Below are positions 27,317 to 36,257 of a DNA stretch of 64,000 bases, piece by piece. Numbering within the stretch: position 1 is the stretch's first letter; every line of letters starts with the position of its first letter. The DNA is from Mesorhizobium sp. YM1C-6-2. Its GTDB lineage: Bacteria > Pseudomonadota > Alphaproteobacteria > Rhizobiales > Rhizobiaceae. The notes under the pieces were generated by a model. That model saw nothing but the letters and a program-made list of their open reading frames with translations, ran no database searches and was not told the origin of the DNA. The stretch lies in the NCBI RefSeq assembly GCF_003666685.1, contig NZ_RCIZ01000003.1, positions 547,850 through 611,849 on the forward strand, read 5' to 3'. A program made the position numbers and the translations under genes.

Positions 27317-27898
27317 TTACGCGGTTACAACGAGAGCAGCACACGTTCCCTTTCCGTCGCACCTGTAGCTGTGTGCGCTGCTTGCATCGAAGTACATCGC
27401 GTCGCCGGCATGCAGCAGGCGTTCTCGCCCTTCTAAATCTACCCAGAGTCGTCCCCTGAGAACGTAGATAAACTCCGCGCTCCCGTGTCGATGCGGCTCA
27501 GAGGCAGGCGCCCCAACGGCAAACTCAGCGTAGAATGCTTCCATACGACGGTTGGGAGCGGGATAGTCCAAACTCTCGAACAGATACGTGGGATTGCTTT
27601 CGAGGGGATCGCTTGGAAGCAGCAGACGCTCCGACTTTCGCACAACCGTAACGACTGGCTCTTCCTCGTTTGCTCTGAAAAAATGATCGAGGCCAACACC
27701 GAAAACCATCGCGATCCTAAGCAAGGTCGGCAGTGTCGGGATCATTTGCCCGCGCTCGATCTTTGACAGCATTGCAGGCGAGAGGCCGGTGTGGCTGGCC
27801 AGCCGAACGAGCGCCAACTTTTTCTTCAGTCGGAGCGCCTTTACGCGGGTGCCTATCGCATAACGCTGGAGCTCGTTCGAGAGCGTATCGGAGATCAA
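27317..27898 (-). CDS. XRE-family regulator with C-terminal cupin domain
   Basis: The 193 aa protein has an N-terminal XRE helix-turn-helix ([20 protein letters not shown], then [20 protein letters not shown]) and a C-terminal cupin (about 110-190: [20 protein letters not shown], then [17 protein letters not shown]) that would bind a metal and small ligand. No ATG is available: TTG at 27898 is favoured because GGAG lies 6 bases upstream; TTG at 27904 is too close to it. It is divergent from the fasciclin gene and shares with it an AT-rich region holding a dyad, so it probably regulates that operon. Confidence 0.85.
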   Translation of the reverse strand: MISDTLSNELQRYAIGTRVKALRLKKKLALVRLASHTGLSPAMLSKIERGQMIPTLPTLLRIAMVFGVGLDHFFRANEEEPVVTVVRKSERLLLPSDPLESNPTYLFESLDYPAPNRRMEAFYAEFAVGAPASEPHRHGSAEFIYVLRGRLWVDLEGRERLLHAGDAMYFDASSAHSYRCDGKGTCAALVVTA

Positions 27899-27938
27899 AA
27901 TCAAACTCCTTTTCCTCCAGCGAAATTATTATAGGGAG

Positions 27939-27978
27939 ATTTTCGTCACAAGATAATATTTTGTCCTGTAACGAAAAT
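27939..27978. promoter_or_regulatory. AT-rich dyad between XRE regulator and fasciclin operon
   Basis: ATTTTCGT (27939-27946) and ACGAAAAT (27971-27978) are exact complements, with a second inner pair ACAAGATAATATTTTGT between them. The position between divergent genes suits a regulator site or overlapping promoters. Confidence 0.45.
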
Positions 27979-28053
27979 TTGACTGGCAGGAAAAGTGAAT
28001 TTGCCCAAATGACAGATGCGCAACAGAACCAACAGCGCCGAGAGGAGATCATT

Positions 28054-28536
28054 ATGAGCTTTAAAAGTATCGTGTTGGCCGCTTCGATGGCTTTCGCCGC
28101 AAACACCGCGGTCTTCGCCGCAGACAAGGACATCGTCGAGACTGCCGTCGGGGCTGGTCAGTTCAAAACGTTGGCAGCGGCACTCGACGCTGCTGGGCTG
28201 GTGGAGACTCTTAAAGGCGCTGGACCATTCACCGTCTTCGCACCAACTGACGCAGCGTTCGCCGCTCTGCCAGCAGGTACCGTGGAGAAACTGCTGAAGC
28301 CGGAGAATAAATCCAAGCTTGCAGAAATCCTCACCTACCATGTTGTGTCGGGCAAGGTCATGGCGGGAGATCTGAGGGACGACATGAAAGCTGCTACTGT
28401 AGAAGGTGCCGACATTACCATCGACCTTGATAATGGACCGATGGTGAACGACGCCAAAGTCGTGACTGCAGATGTCGCAGCGTCAAACGGGGTTATTCAC
28501 GTCATCGACAAGGTGATGATGCCGCCAAACGGCTGA
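28054..28536 (+). CDS. Secreted fasciclin (FAS1) domain protein
   Basis: The 160 aa protein has a signal peptide ([20 protein letters not shown], cleavage after FAA near residue 23) and a single FAS1 domain: [20 protein letters not shown], the H1 box [32 protein letters not shown] and the H2 box [13 protein letters not shown]. Single-FAS1 proteins act in adhesion, symbiosis or cell-surface stability in rhizobia. The start is set by AGAGGAG 8 bases upstream. It heads a plus-strand set with DUF378 and TspO genes. Confidence 0.9.
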   Translation: MSFKSIVLAASMAFAANTAVFAADKDIVETAVGAGQFKTLAAALDAAGLVETLKGAGPFTVFAPTDAAFAALPAGTVEKLLKPENKSKLAEILTYHVVSGKVMAGDLRDDMKAATVEGADITIDLDNGPMVNDAKVVTADVAASNGVIHVIDKVMMPPNG

Positions 28537-28563
28537 TAGACGTCTTGCCAGGAGACCCGACCA

Positions 28564-28785
28564 ATGAAGTTCATCAACATTCTAACACTCGTCCTTCTCA
28601 TCGTTGGAGGCTTGAACTGGGGGCTCGTCGGCGTTTTTAACCTCGACCTGGTAGCTGCGATCTTCGGGAGTGGTTCTGCGCTGGCAAGGACTGTCTATAC
28701 CTTGGTCGGCTTATCGGCAGTCTGGCAGGTTAACCAGCTGGTTTCTGCAAGCGGCTCTAGCAAACCGGCAATACATCGAAACTGA
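28564..28785 (+). CDS. DUF378 small membrane protein
   Basis: The 73 aa protein starts MKFINILTLVLLIVGGLNWG and continues LVGVFNLDLVAAIFG, the diagnostic DUF378 (YuzA-like) core with two membrane helices and the conserved GGLNWGLVG turn. Function is unknown; members are common near stress genes. A CAGGAG site precedes the ATG. It is 28 bases after the fasciclin stop, suggesting one transcript. Confidence 0.88.
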   Translation: MKFINILTLVLLIVGGLNWGLVGVFNLDLVAAIFGSGSALARTVYTLVGLSAVWQVNQLVSASGSSKPAIHRN

Positions 28786-28844
28786 TATGCCTTCCGTGGG
28801 GCTGCCGGCTTTGTCGGCGGTCCCACTGATGTGCGTCTAGAGAC

Positions 28845-29327
28845 ATGCATTCCACCATCATTCTGATAGCCTTTTTGATAGCCAGTTTCGCCGCCGCTGC
28901 GACTGGGGCGGTCTTTCGGCCGGGCGACTGGTATCGGCAGTTGGACAAGCCTAAGTGGCGGCCGCCGGATTGGTTGTTCGCACCAGTTTGGACTGTTCTT
29001 TATACATTGATAGCCTTCTCTGGCTGGCTGGTCTGGCGTCAAGCAGGCTTTGTCGGCGCAGCTCTTCCTCTAACCATTTATGCAGCTCAGCTTTTTCTCA
29101 ACGCAGCATGGACGCCGATCTTTTTTGGCCTCCACCGAGTTGGTCTGGCATTGGCCGAAATTCTCATGCTTTGGGCGTCTATCATGGTGACGATTATTCT
29201 TTTTTACCTGGTCAACTCAGCCGCGGCATTTATTCTGATGCCTTACCTTGCTTGGGTATCCTTCGCGTCAGTGCTGACTTTTTCCATATGGCGACGCAAC
29301 CGCGCTACTTCGACGAAGTTCGCATGA
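28845..29327 (+). CDS. TspO/MBR family membrane protein
   Basis: The 160 aa inner-membrane protein has five predicted helices and TspO landmarks: WYRQLDKPKWRPPDWLFAPV, WTVLYTLIAFSGWLVW, and AAQLFLNAAWTPIFFGLHR. TspO proteins bind porphyrins and cholesterol-like ligands and are tied to oxidative stress and tetrapyrrole control. The Shine-Dalgarno site is weak. Its stop overlaps the next gene's start (ATGA), indicating translational coupling. Confidence 0.9.
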   Translation: MHSTIILIAFLIASFAAAATGAVFRPGDWYRQLDKPKWRPPDWLFAPVWTVLYTLIAFSGWLVWRQAGFVGAALPLTIYAAQLFLNAAWTPIFFGLHRVGLALAEILMLWASIMVTIILFYLVNSAAAFILMPYLAWVSFASVLTFSIWRRNRATSTKFA

Positions 29328-29833
29328 AACCACGGTGGATCGAAGTCAACGACCGAATGCAGCGTGGCTACCGCTACGCCCGCGTTGCTTCTCCGGGCCG
29401 TAACTTTCATCCGGATTTCAACCCGGACCTGACCCCTTCCGAAATGCTAAAACTTGGCGTGTTCGGCGGTAAATATATAAATGATTGCACTGCAGAGTTT
29501 CCGAAAAGTTGGTTTGCGAACGCGAAGCTGTCGCCGAACCACAAAAAGCCATCTCTAAATTGGTTCGGCGTTGATGCGAGCCAGCCGCTGAGCGTGTGGC
29601 GTGCCAAGGGCTGGATACATCCCGATGACCCGCGTGGATGGTTCCAATGGTACTGCCGTTATTATCAAGGGCGTCGGTTATTTGGAGAGGACGAGAGGCA
29701 GATCGCTCGCTGGCAGGCTATTCGTCGACACGTTTCTCAGCTTGTCGGCGCCTGCCACCCAGGTGATCTAAGGTGCCGCCCGCGCCAGCGGCAAGCTCTA
29801 CTGCACTGGGCTTATGATAGTCGCTCTATGTAA
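29324..29833 (+). CDS. Conserved hypothetical protein coupled to tspO
   Basis: The 169 aa cytosolic protein starts MKPRWIEVNDRMQRGYRYAR. It is rich in aromatic residues with strongly patterned segments such as LGVFGGKYINDCTAEFPKSW, VWRAKGWIHPDDPRGWFQWY, CRYYQGRRLFGEDERQI and PRQRQALLHWAYDSR, which look like a conserved enzyme-like fold. I recall no named domain. The ATG overlaps the tspO stop, so expression is coupled, which may point to a shared tetrapyrrole or stress-linked function. Confidence 0.7.
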   Translation: MKPRWIEVNDRMQRGYRYARVASPGRNFHPDFNPDLTPSEMLKLGVFGGKYINDCTAEFPKSWFANAKLSPNHKKPSLNWFGVDASQPLSVWRAKGWIHPDDPRGWFQWYCRYYQGRRLFGEDERQIARWQAIRRHVSQLVGACHPGDLRCRPRQRQALLHWAYDSRSM

Positions 29834-30101
29834 ATTTCGCGCACCTAGTGCCAATAGACATTCGCAGACAGTGGGCACGCAGGTTGACGAGCGTCAGGAA
29901 ATATCGGCGCACATCGGATAGAGAGACAATCTGTCCTTCGCACCTGCCGGAATCGCGTAGAGCCGCCAGATGACGCACCCGCGGTTCCCCTCCGCGCCAA
30001 GTGGCGAATCGGAGAGGAGCCCTTGTCCGCCCTTCCGTGATGACACTGTGAACACCATGCTCTAACCTTGATTGGTATGCATTCGATGGGGTGAGAGGGA
30101 C

Positions 30102-31646
30102 ATGATCGGTGGAGTCACACGCCCGCGTCGGTTGGCTGGCGTTACAACACCCTTTGCTACTGTTGCATTCGCAATCCTTACGCTGGCTGTGCTTGCCGGA
30201 CTGGCCATGCTGATGATTTGGCAGAACTACCGAACTGCTGTAGAAAGTGGCGAAGCACGCGCTTTATCGTCCGCTCAGGTGGTCGCAGCGCACATCGAAT
30301 GGATGATGGAAGCCAGCGACCAGGCTCTCAGGCGCATCGATGCCGCGCTCAGTAATTACCCGGTCAGCACTTCGGCTGACAGTATCGCCGACATCCGCAA
30401 AGCCGTCGGTGATTTGCCTGAAGGCTTCCAGTATTCCGTCTACGATGAGACGGGCCATCTCAGATATTCAAGCGTCCCGGAAGCGATCGGTATTCAGGTT
30501 TCCGATAGAGAATATTTTAAGAGAATCCGCGATGGCGAACAGGTTGTTGTCTCGCCACAGCTTAAGGAGCGTCTCAGCGACGAACAAGTGTTTGTCGTTG
30601 CGCGAAGGATTTCGCGCGGGGGACGTTTCAACGGGGCTGCCAGTATTGCAATTCCGACGACCGCAATGGACGAGTTCTGGATGCTGCTGGAGCTTGGGCC
30701 ACATTCCACTGTTTCTGTTGTCCGCGAAGATGGCTGGCTTGTTGCCCGTCATCCCCAGCTTCCGGAAACAATAAATCTAAACGCGTCGCCGTTGTTCAAC
30801 GACTATCTTCCAAAAGCTCCGAGTGGCTTCTACCATAACGCGGCATCGGTAGCAGACGGCGTGTCGCGGATCGTCGGATATCGCAAGGTCGATCTCTGGC
30901 CGTTGGTTGCCATAACAGGGATCGAACGTGGCGAGGCACTCCAGTTCTTCTGGGGTAGCCTTCGCGATGGCCTCTTGATCGGCGTCCCAGTGATTATTCT
31001 GCTTGCTGGCGGCATGTTTTGGATATTGCGCCTTCTTCGGGGGGACGCGGGAAGACGTCTGGCGCTTGAACAAGCTCTCGAGCGCAACAACTTCCTCATG
31101 CGCGAAATCCACCATCGCGTGAAGAACAACCTTCAAGCGGTCTCATCGCTCGTGCGGTTGCAGCCGCTTCCCCAGGACCGAAAAGACGACCTCTCCGCGC
31201 GTATCGCCGCAATGGTCGCCGTGCACGAGCATATTTACGGATCTGACCAGTTCGAGGAGGTCGAGGTTGCCTCGTATATCGGACGCATCGTCAAGGATTC
31301 AGCCGAAGGCTTTCGCGGCCATGTTACTATCGAAACGCAGATTGAGCCTTTGAGGCTTGGGTCAGCCCGTGCCATGCCGCTGGGCTTGCTCGTCAACGAA
31401 CTAGTCACAAACGCCTTCAAACATGCGTGGGTGAACAGAATTGATGGTCGCCTCGCCGTCAGGCTGACTGTCTTAAACGGGAAAGCGGAGCTTATAGTCG
31501 AAGATGATGGACTAGGCTATTCGCACGATCGCCGTACTGGAATGGGAAGCAGATTGATCGAAGGCTTCGTGATGCAACTGGGAGGCACGATCAAGGTCGA
31601 TGTCTCGGCCGGAACCCGAGTCATTGTGTCGTTTTTAGTGCACTGA
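30102..31646 (+). CDS. Membrane sensor histidine kinase (HisKA_2/HWE-like)
   Basis: The 514 aa kinase has an N-terminal membrane helix (about 17-39: TVAFAILTLAVLAGLAMLMI), a periplasmic sensor region of the dCache type (about 60-270, with FQYSVYDETGHLRYSSVPEA and ISRGGRFNGAASIAIP), a second helix (LLIGVPVIILLAGGMFWIL), then a HisKA_2 dimerisation domain whose phosphate acceptor is in REIHHRVKNNLQAVSSL (His337) and a HATPase domain (LGLLVNELVTNAFKHAW and GLGYSHDRRTGMGSRLIEGF). This class often drives general stress response or light signalling in alphaproteobacteria. No response regulator is adjacent. GAGAGGG precedes the ATG at 30102. Confidence 0.88.
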   Translation: MIGGVTRPRRLAGVTTPFATVAFAILTLAVLAGLAMLMIWQNYRTAVESGEARALSSAQVVAAHIEWMMEASDQALRRIDAALSNYPVSTSADSIADIRKAVGDLPEGFQYSVYDETGHLRYSSVPEAIGIQVSDREYFKRIRDGEQVVVSPQLKERLSDEQVFVVARRISRGGRFNGAASIAIPTTAMDEFWMLLELGPHSTVSVVREDGWLVARHPQLPETINLNASPLFNDYLPKAPSGFYHNAASVADGVSRIVGYRKVDLWPLVAITGIERGEALQFFWGSLRDGLLIGVPVIILLAGGMFWILRLLRGDAGRRLALEQALERNNFLMREIHHRVKNNLQAVSSLVRLQPLPQDRKDDLSARIAAMVAVHEHIYGSDQFEEVEVASYIGRIVKDSAEGFRGHVTIETQIEPLRLGSARAMPLGLLVNELVTNAFKHAWVNRIDGRLAVRLTVLNGKAELIVEDDGLGYSHDRRTGMGSRLIEGFVMQLGGTIKVDVSAGTRVIVSFLVH

Positions 31647-32559
31647 TAATTGCTTGGCGAAGGCTCACAAAGTTTGGCGACACCAGCCTCGACGAGACAA
31701 TGTGCAATGCGCACAGGATGGTGTCGCATGATAACCGCGCTGCGGTCCCGTCTCAGCCTGTCTGTGCAAGCAAGCATTGACGTTTCCCGGTCGCTTGCCG
31801 CTACGTACTACGAGACGCATCTCCTTGGTTGGGGCGTAGCTGAAACCGGCGCTTGAGGACCAGCGACCATGCTTCTCTGTCCTCGGGGCGTACCGGCCCG
31901 TACAATTACGGGTGTGTGCCTTGCAAGCGAACTTGCTAGGCCAGGTTTTTCGACGAAGACTCCAACCCTGGAGTGCTCTCGTGCTCGCCGCAAAGGCCGG
32001 ACAAGGAATTTGAGCTTAAGGGTCGAAATCCGTCGAAGCAGGCATTCGCTTTCGTAGGCAGCAGCTCCGAAGAAGTCGACAAAGGTTTCCAGGTTTTCGG
32101 CGGACATCCCAACGAAAACGCTGCATTGACATAGGCCGGCCACTGCATACCATCCTGCCACTGCATACCATCCTTCTGATGGAACCGTGCTAGGACTGTT
32201 CGGTCGTGTTGCCGTCCGGGCCGCACTTCGATGACCCCGATTTACATCAGGCCATGCTGTCAGCGTTGTTCCTGGGCTTTCCGGACTTACACGGCAAATT
32301 CCTGATAATCACAAATCCCGATCTGACCGCTCGTGATTCTGCCCGCGTTGAATACGATCCCGCCACCCGGCGAAGTCGCCGCCAAGATGGAAATCCATGC
32401 GTTGAAAGATTCCACGAGTTCCTGGATCTCGAATTCGTCGAGCCAACGGCTCATCGCCGGTTCCCGATAGACAGGTGGCGCCGGCCCTACTTCGGCTGCT
32501 CGAGCGTCGCGGAACTAATAGAGCTGCCTTCGGTTTGATAACGAATTGGAGGATCAGCC
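31647..32559. other. Long stretch without a supportable gene
   Basis: Open frames exist here (31808-32161 minus; 32206-32538 plus), but neither has a convincing start, known motif or natural composition. The stretch holds an 18-base tandem duplication at 32140-32175 and may be decayed coding DNA. Confidence 0.4.
32140..32175. repeat. Two tandem copies of an 18-base unit
   Basis: CCACTGCATACCATCCTG is followed directly by CCACTGCATACCATCCTT, 17 of 18 bases identical. It has no visible function and is probably a replication-slippage duplication. Confidence 0.85.
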
Positions 32560-32907
32560 ATGATCAAGAAGCCAGCTTATGAACACGGCGCGCGCGAACT
32601 TAAGCCACGCCAGGGTCCAGATCCCAGCGACGACTTTTCCCAAAAGGCTGCCGAAAACAAGAAGCCGCCGCTGGGCATAGGCTTGACCGAAGCGACTCAT
32701 GAACGCAGCGAAAACGATAAATCCGACTTGCGAGATGGGGATCGAGGCAATCCGGAGACCGACGCGCAAGGTCAATCTGAGAAGAAGCATGCCGGCGGCA
32801 GAAATAACGGCGTGTCCAGTGCAAACCCACGTGTTTTGTCCAAGGACGATGATGGGGACGCCACCTTCCCTCACACGGCAGCCCGAGGCGAAGACAGCAA
32901 CAGCTGA
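32560..32907 (+). CDS. Hydrophilic low-complexity protein, hypothetical
   Basis: The 115 aa product starts MIKKPAYEHGARELKPRQGP and is almost wholly charged and polar (ATHERSENDKSDLRDGDRGN), probably disordered, like small stress-induced hydrophilins. GGAGGATCAGCC precedes the ATG. The opposite strand holds a hydrophobic frame over the same bases (32554-32922), which I take to be the mirror of this codon pattern. Only start-site quality supports it. Confidence 0.5.
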   Translation: MIKKPAYEHGARELKPRQGPDPSDDFSQKAAENKKPPLGIGLTEATHERSENDKSDLRDGDRGNPETDAQGQSEKKHAGGRNNGVSSANPRVLSKDDDGDATFPHTAARGEDSNS

Positions 32908-32933
32908 AGCCTCGTGTTTCATTGATCAAGGCA

Positions 32934-33464
32934 ATGGCGGCATTTCTGACCGTTGGGCATTCCAATCGATCGATCGAAGAATTCATCGGCATGCTGCGCG
33001 AGGCGCGGGTAAGCCTGCTGATCGACGTCCGCTCTTTCCCGCGATCTCGTACAAATCCCGCTTTCAACATAGACCGACTTCCGGCCGAGCTTGCGAAGGT
33101 GCAGATCGGCTACCGGCACTGCCCCGCGTTGGGAGGCCGGCGAAAGAAGCAGCCCGAAACGGACAAGAACGTCAATGCACTATGGCGAGTTCAGAGCTTC
33201 CACAACTACGCCGATTATGCCTTGAGCGACGCTTTCGCCGAAGCCCTGGCCGAGGTCATCGAACTCGGCCGCCATGGTCGAGTGACATTGATGTGCTCGG
33301 AGGCAGTCTGGTGGCGGTGTCACCGCAGAATCATCGCTGACTATTTGTTGTTGAGCGGTCATCCGGTCGACCATCTAATGTCACCAGGGCGCGACGAGCA
33401 CGCCCGGCCCACTCCAGGGGCGATTAGGGCGCCCGGCGGCAAGGTGAATTACCCGTCCGTCTAG
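32934..33464 (+). CDS. DUF488 family protein
   Basis: The 176 aa cytosolic protein starts MAAFLTVGHSNRSIEEFIGM and carries the DUF488 landmarks VSLLIDVRSFPRSRTNPAFN, YRHCPALGGRR and VTLMCSEAVWWRCHRRIIAD, the last with the conserved Cys-His pair. The function is unresolved; the fold has a nucleotide- or metal-binding pocket. A TTG at 32922 would add four residues (MIKA); the ATG at 32934 gives the typical N-terminus. Confidence 0.88.
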   Translation: MAAFLTVGHSNRSIEEFIGMLREARVSLLIDVRSFPRSRTNPAFNIDRLPAELAKVQIGYRHCPALGGRRKKQPETDKNVNALWRVQSFHNYADYALSDAFAEALAEVIELGRHGRVTLMCSEAVWWRCHRRIIADYLLLSGHPVDHLMSPGRDEHARPTPGAIRAPGGKVNYPSV

Positions 33465-33602
33465 CAGTGGCTGGATGATGCTGCGGGCCTTTGCCCAGCG
33501 CCGTTTTGCTGCTCGGTGGAGTTGTTTTGATCCGCCACTAGCCAACGGAACTCAACATCGCCGCCCCGCATTATAGCCACCCTCGCCAATACGGAGAGTG
33601 AT

Positions 33603-33770
33603 GTGGCAAAGTTCACGACATCCCAAGAGCGGCGACAGCGTTTCGAGCGAACGCAAGCGGAGGCCAAGGCTGCCATTCAAGCCGAACGCGCCGCCCGCCT
33701 CGCCAAGTCGGCAAAGTTGCGCGAGGCACGCCTAGCGGCTGAGCAGGACAAGAAGCAGAAGGCGAAATAG
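33603..33770 (+). CDS. Small basic helical protein, hypothetical
   Basis: A 55 aa frame from a GTG (ACGGAGAGTGAT upstream) reads as one charged helix: AKFTTSQERRQRFERTQAEA, then ERAARLAKSAKLREARLAAE, ending DKKQKAK. Composition is typical of nucleic-acid-binding or coiled helices. A truncated second copy of its C-terminal part lies at 36987-37100, which shows the sequence has been translated and duplicated. It may be related to the small rhizobial DUF6481 type, but that is uncertain. Confidence 0.6.
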   Translation: MAKFTTSQERRQRFERTQAEAKAAIQAERAARLAKSAKLREARLAAEQDKKQKAK

Positions 33771-33785
33771 AAGCCTTTCCCGGAC

Positions 33786-34025
33786 CTAGTCCGCCTGTCC
33801 CTCATCGCCATTGGGCTTTTTAGTTTCCAGAATTCCGAAATCGCTGGAATGGCTGCCTTCATGGGCGAGCGGGAATCCTTCGGCAGCAAGGCCGCGCCGA
33901 AGCAATTCCCGCACCGCGGCGGCCCGGCTCGGCATTCGTTTTTCGAAGCGCCAGTCATCCAGCGCTCGAAACTCGTCCGGGCTTAACATCACCTGCAAAC
34001 GGTCTGGACGCTCTAACCCCGCCAC
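33786..34025 (-). CDS. Small ribbon-helix-helix-like protein
   Basis: The 79 aa product from a GTG at 34025 (GGGAGG 6 bases upstream) contains RLQVMLSPDEFRALDDWRFE and KRMPSRAAAVRELLRRGLAA. The short strand followed by two helices and R-A-A-A-V-R-E-L-L matches CopG/Arc ribbon-helix-helix DNA-binding proteins. The frame is open to 34283, but that region lacks family-like sequence. No partner toxin is adjacent, so an orphan regulator is more likely than an antitoxin. Confidence 0.65.
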   Translation of the reverse strand: MAGLERPDRLQVMLSPDEFRALDDWRFEKRMPSRAAAVRELLRRGLAAEGFPLAHEGSHSSDFGILETKKPNGDEGQAD

Positions 34026-34266
34026 GGGAGCCTCCCGAATGAGTAACTGTCTAAACTGGTATGGAGATAGCAATTGTCTAAAAAGTTGCAAGAGCCGCTG
34101 ACTACCCTGCCGGCTTCCTATGTGTGCACCGACCATTGTTACAAGGACGATTACCTTACTAACTAATTGAATTTCTTGAGATATTATTCTTGCTTCCATT
34201 GCCTCGGCAGCACAAGGAGAGTATGGTTGTGATGAGGGGCAATCCTGTCCGCGAGCGGAGGATGCC

Positions 34267-34563
34267 ATGAAGTTCAATAACAACCCTGCTTTTTATACTG
34301 CGGTGAGCCATCAGGTGAGCCGGGCGCTTCACGAGTTTGGAATCGTCAACGTCGCGGCCATAGCCGCCAGCCTCAGACGACAGACCCCGTCGGAGAATGT
34401 GTACGACATCGAGCGCGCGGTGTTGGGATACGCAAACCTGATCGGCGCGCCCATACTGTTTGATAGGGCTTTGGGAGGCGGATTTGACAAACCTGGCCGG
34501 GGAGAAAGTCGCGGCCTTCTCGTTGAGTTCTTTGAAGGAGATCCGGACGCCCTGAATGATTAA
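34267..34563 (+). CDS. Hypothetical protein, 98 aa
   Basis: The product starts MKFNNNPAFYTAVSHQVSRA and continues GIVNVAAIAASLRRQTPSEN and VYDIERAVLGYANLIGAPIL, an alpha-helical pattern without membrane segments. GCGGAGGATGCC gives a good ribosome site. I do not recognise a family; the VYDIERAVLGYANL pattern resembles a regulatory or adaptor helix bundle. Confidence 0.55.
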   Translation: MKFNNNPAFYTAVSHQVSRALHEFGIVNVAAIAASLRRQTPSENVYDIERAVLGYANLIGAPILFDRALGGGFDKPGRGESRGLLVEFFEGDPDALND

Positions 34564-34813
34564 GGGTGTTTGCCCTGGCACTAAATCCTGTCCCGAAGCT
34601 TAGGAGCGGGCAATTTTAGGCGGCCGAACTTGGTGAGTGCGGTCGATGGGACGCTGAAGGCGTCGAAGCCCCCTACAAATTTGTCCGGAACAATCTTCCC
34701 TTTCGCGCTTTGCCTGCGCGAGCAGTGCGCATGTCGCGCGCTCCGAAACGGCTCTGGCGCGGACGGGTCGGGGCGAAGCGGGCGTTTCGTTCCTCGACGT
34801 TGGAGGCATCACG

Positions 34814-34954
34814 ATGAACTGGTTGTTTGGCATAGCCGATGAACTTTTTGGGAAATGGCATCAGCGTCGACAACTCCGCCGTCGGCTGCGAAATCGGCAA
34901 GCCGCCAGCGCCGCCAGGTTCAAGGCTCTGCAACGATTCCGACCCGCGGGGTGA
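34814..34954 (+). CDS. Small basic protein, hypothetical (46 aa)
   Basis: The frame MNWLFGIADELFGKWHQRRQ, then a run of Arg-rich residues ending FKALQRFRPAG, has GGAGG 8 bases upstream. An amphipathic N-terminus followed by a basic helix could associate with membrane or nucleic acid. It lies 14 bases before the next small gene. Confidence 0.45.
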   Translation: MNWLFGIADELFGKWHQRRQLRRRLRNRQAASAARFKALQRFRPAG

Positions 34955-34968
34955 AAAGGAATGCTGTC

Positions 34969-35244
34969 ATGCCCGACCATCCAATCATTGACACGGTGAG
35001 CCCATTTCCCGAACGCGATGGTGAGACCGATCGCGCGACGCGCATCCGTCGGCGTTCGTATGGGATGCGGGCCGCAAGCACCGACGCGGAGCAATTCATT
35101 GACGATGAGCACGCGGCTCCCAAGACAGTTGGAACCTCTGAACCGGCTCCCGACACGTCCAAGAGCACAGTCGCGAACCGCGACGTTGACGGTCCACGCA
35201 AGGCCAGCACAACGCCTCGGCCAACCTCCAAGCCATTGGCGTGA
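34969..35244 (+). CDS. Hypothetical disordered protein (91 aa)
   Basis: The product from the ATG at 34969 (AAAAGGA 9 bases upstream) starts MPDHPIIDTVSPFPERDGET and is polar and proline/threonine-rich, with RRSYGMRAASTDAEQFIDDE in the middle. It resembles no family I know. Its stop is 3 bases before the GFA gene start, so the two are probably co-transcribed. Confidence 0.45.
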   Translation: MPDHPIIDTVSPFPERDGETDRATRIRRRSYGMRAASTDAEQFIDDEHAAPKTVGTSEPAPDTSKSTVANRDVDGPRKASTTPRPTSKPLA

Positions 35245-35247
35245 CAC

Positions 35248-35658
35248 ATGGAGCGGCAAGGCGGATGCCAATGTGGTGCTGTTCGCTACAAGGTGAGCGA
35301 CGAGCCGCTGCGGGTGGGCCTTTGCCACTGTACGGATTGTCGACAAACGAGCGGGTCCGCTTTCACCATGTTCGCGGTATGGCCCCGCGCCTCATTTCGC
35401 TCGACGTCCGTCGTCACCACCTATCGCGGACGCTCTTTCTGCCCGGATTGTGGATCCCGCTTATTCTCGCTCAGGCCCGACGAAGCAGAGATCATGGTCG
35501 GCTCTCTCGATGACGCACCTTCCGGGCTGGTGCCACGGTACGAGATTTGGGTACCTCGGCGGGAAAGCTGGCTCCACGGTCTGCCATGGGCTGATCAGCA
35601 CGCCGGGGATCGTGTCGACGAAACGGAAACCGAGCGGGATGGGATAAATCTGGAATGA
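35248..35658 (+). CDS. GFA/CENP-V family zinc-binding protein (second copy)
   Basis: The 136 aa protein has the GFA cysteine set: GGCQCGAVRYKV (residues 5-16), LCHCTDCRQTSGS and FCPDCGSRLF. The segment SFCPDCGSRLFSLRPDEAEI is close to canonical glutathione-dependent formaldehyde-activating-like proteins. It is probably cytosolic and zinc-binding with unknown substrate. It is only distantly related to the GFA protein at 2,263. Confidence 0.88.
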   Translation: MERQGGCQCGAVRYKVSDEPLRVGLCHCTDCRQTSGSAFTMFAVWPRASFRSTSVVTTYRGRSFCPDCGSRLFSLRPDEAEIMVGSLDDAPSGLVPRYEIWVPRRESWLHGLPWADQHAGDRVDETETERDGINLE

Positions 35659-35765
35659 CAGCATCATTCAGTCCCTTCACGAACTGGTGGCCGACGGCGA
35701 CTCGCGCTCGAGGACCGGGGGCGACGAGATCGCAGAGTGCTGATTGAGCCCGGCTTTTATGTCCG

Positions 35766-36047
35766 CTAGGTGTCGGGCAGTCCTCCGGAGAACCTGGGTG
35801 AGTACGGCGCTCCCTCATCGCGACGCACCTCCTGGCCGTTGGCACGCCGATTGTCCGCCTGCCGCTTGAGACCTTCAAGCGCCTCAATGTCGTCGGCATA
35901 AGACGATTGGCCTGGGTGCAATTTAGCTTGCCGACGATAGAAGGCGATCCACTTTGGCAAATCCGTCAGGGGATAGGAGTTCGCCCATGCGCCCCGCGCC
36001 ATGGTGAAGCTGGTGCCATCGGGATCGAGGGTCGCTGTGGTCTTCAC
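35766..36047 (-). CDS. Hypothetical protein, 93 aa
   Basis: The product starts MKTTATLDPDGTSFTMARGA and contains WANSYPLTDLPKWIAFYRRQ and SSYADDIEALEGLKRQADNR. The composition is natural for a small soluble protein, with an N-terminal sheet and C-terminal helix. The family is not recognised. Confidence 0.5.
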   Translation of the reverse strand: MKTTATLDPDGTSFTMARGAWANSYPLTDLPKWIAFYRRQAKLHPGQSSYADDIEALEGLKRQADNRRANGQEVRRDEGAPYSPRFSGGLPDT

Positions 36048-36257
36048 GATCTGGGATGTTTTCAGGAATCGTCGGAGAATAAGATTTCGACGCTATACGC
36101 TTCGGCATAAACTACAAATTCTGGTTCAGCTCCAGCTTCGAGAAGAGCCCAGCCATTGCGCCGGGCCCTTTTGTTTGAGCGCCACCTGATGACGCCGCCG
36201 CTGCGGGCTCGAAGAGCGCTTACATACCCCCAACGTTTGTGCAAAACGGATTGTAAC

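Noticed and set aside
31808..32161. Minus-strand 117 aa frame
   Set aside because: No ribosome site, motif or natural helix/strand pattern.
32554..32922. Minus-strand 122 aa hydrophobic frame opposite the hydrophilic 32560 gene
   Set aside because: Hydrophobicity is the expected complement of a charged reading frame; no ribosome site is visible. Kept only as a caution on the plus-strand call.
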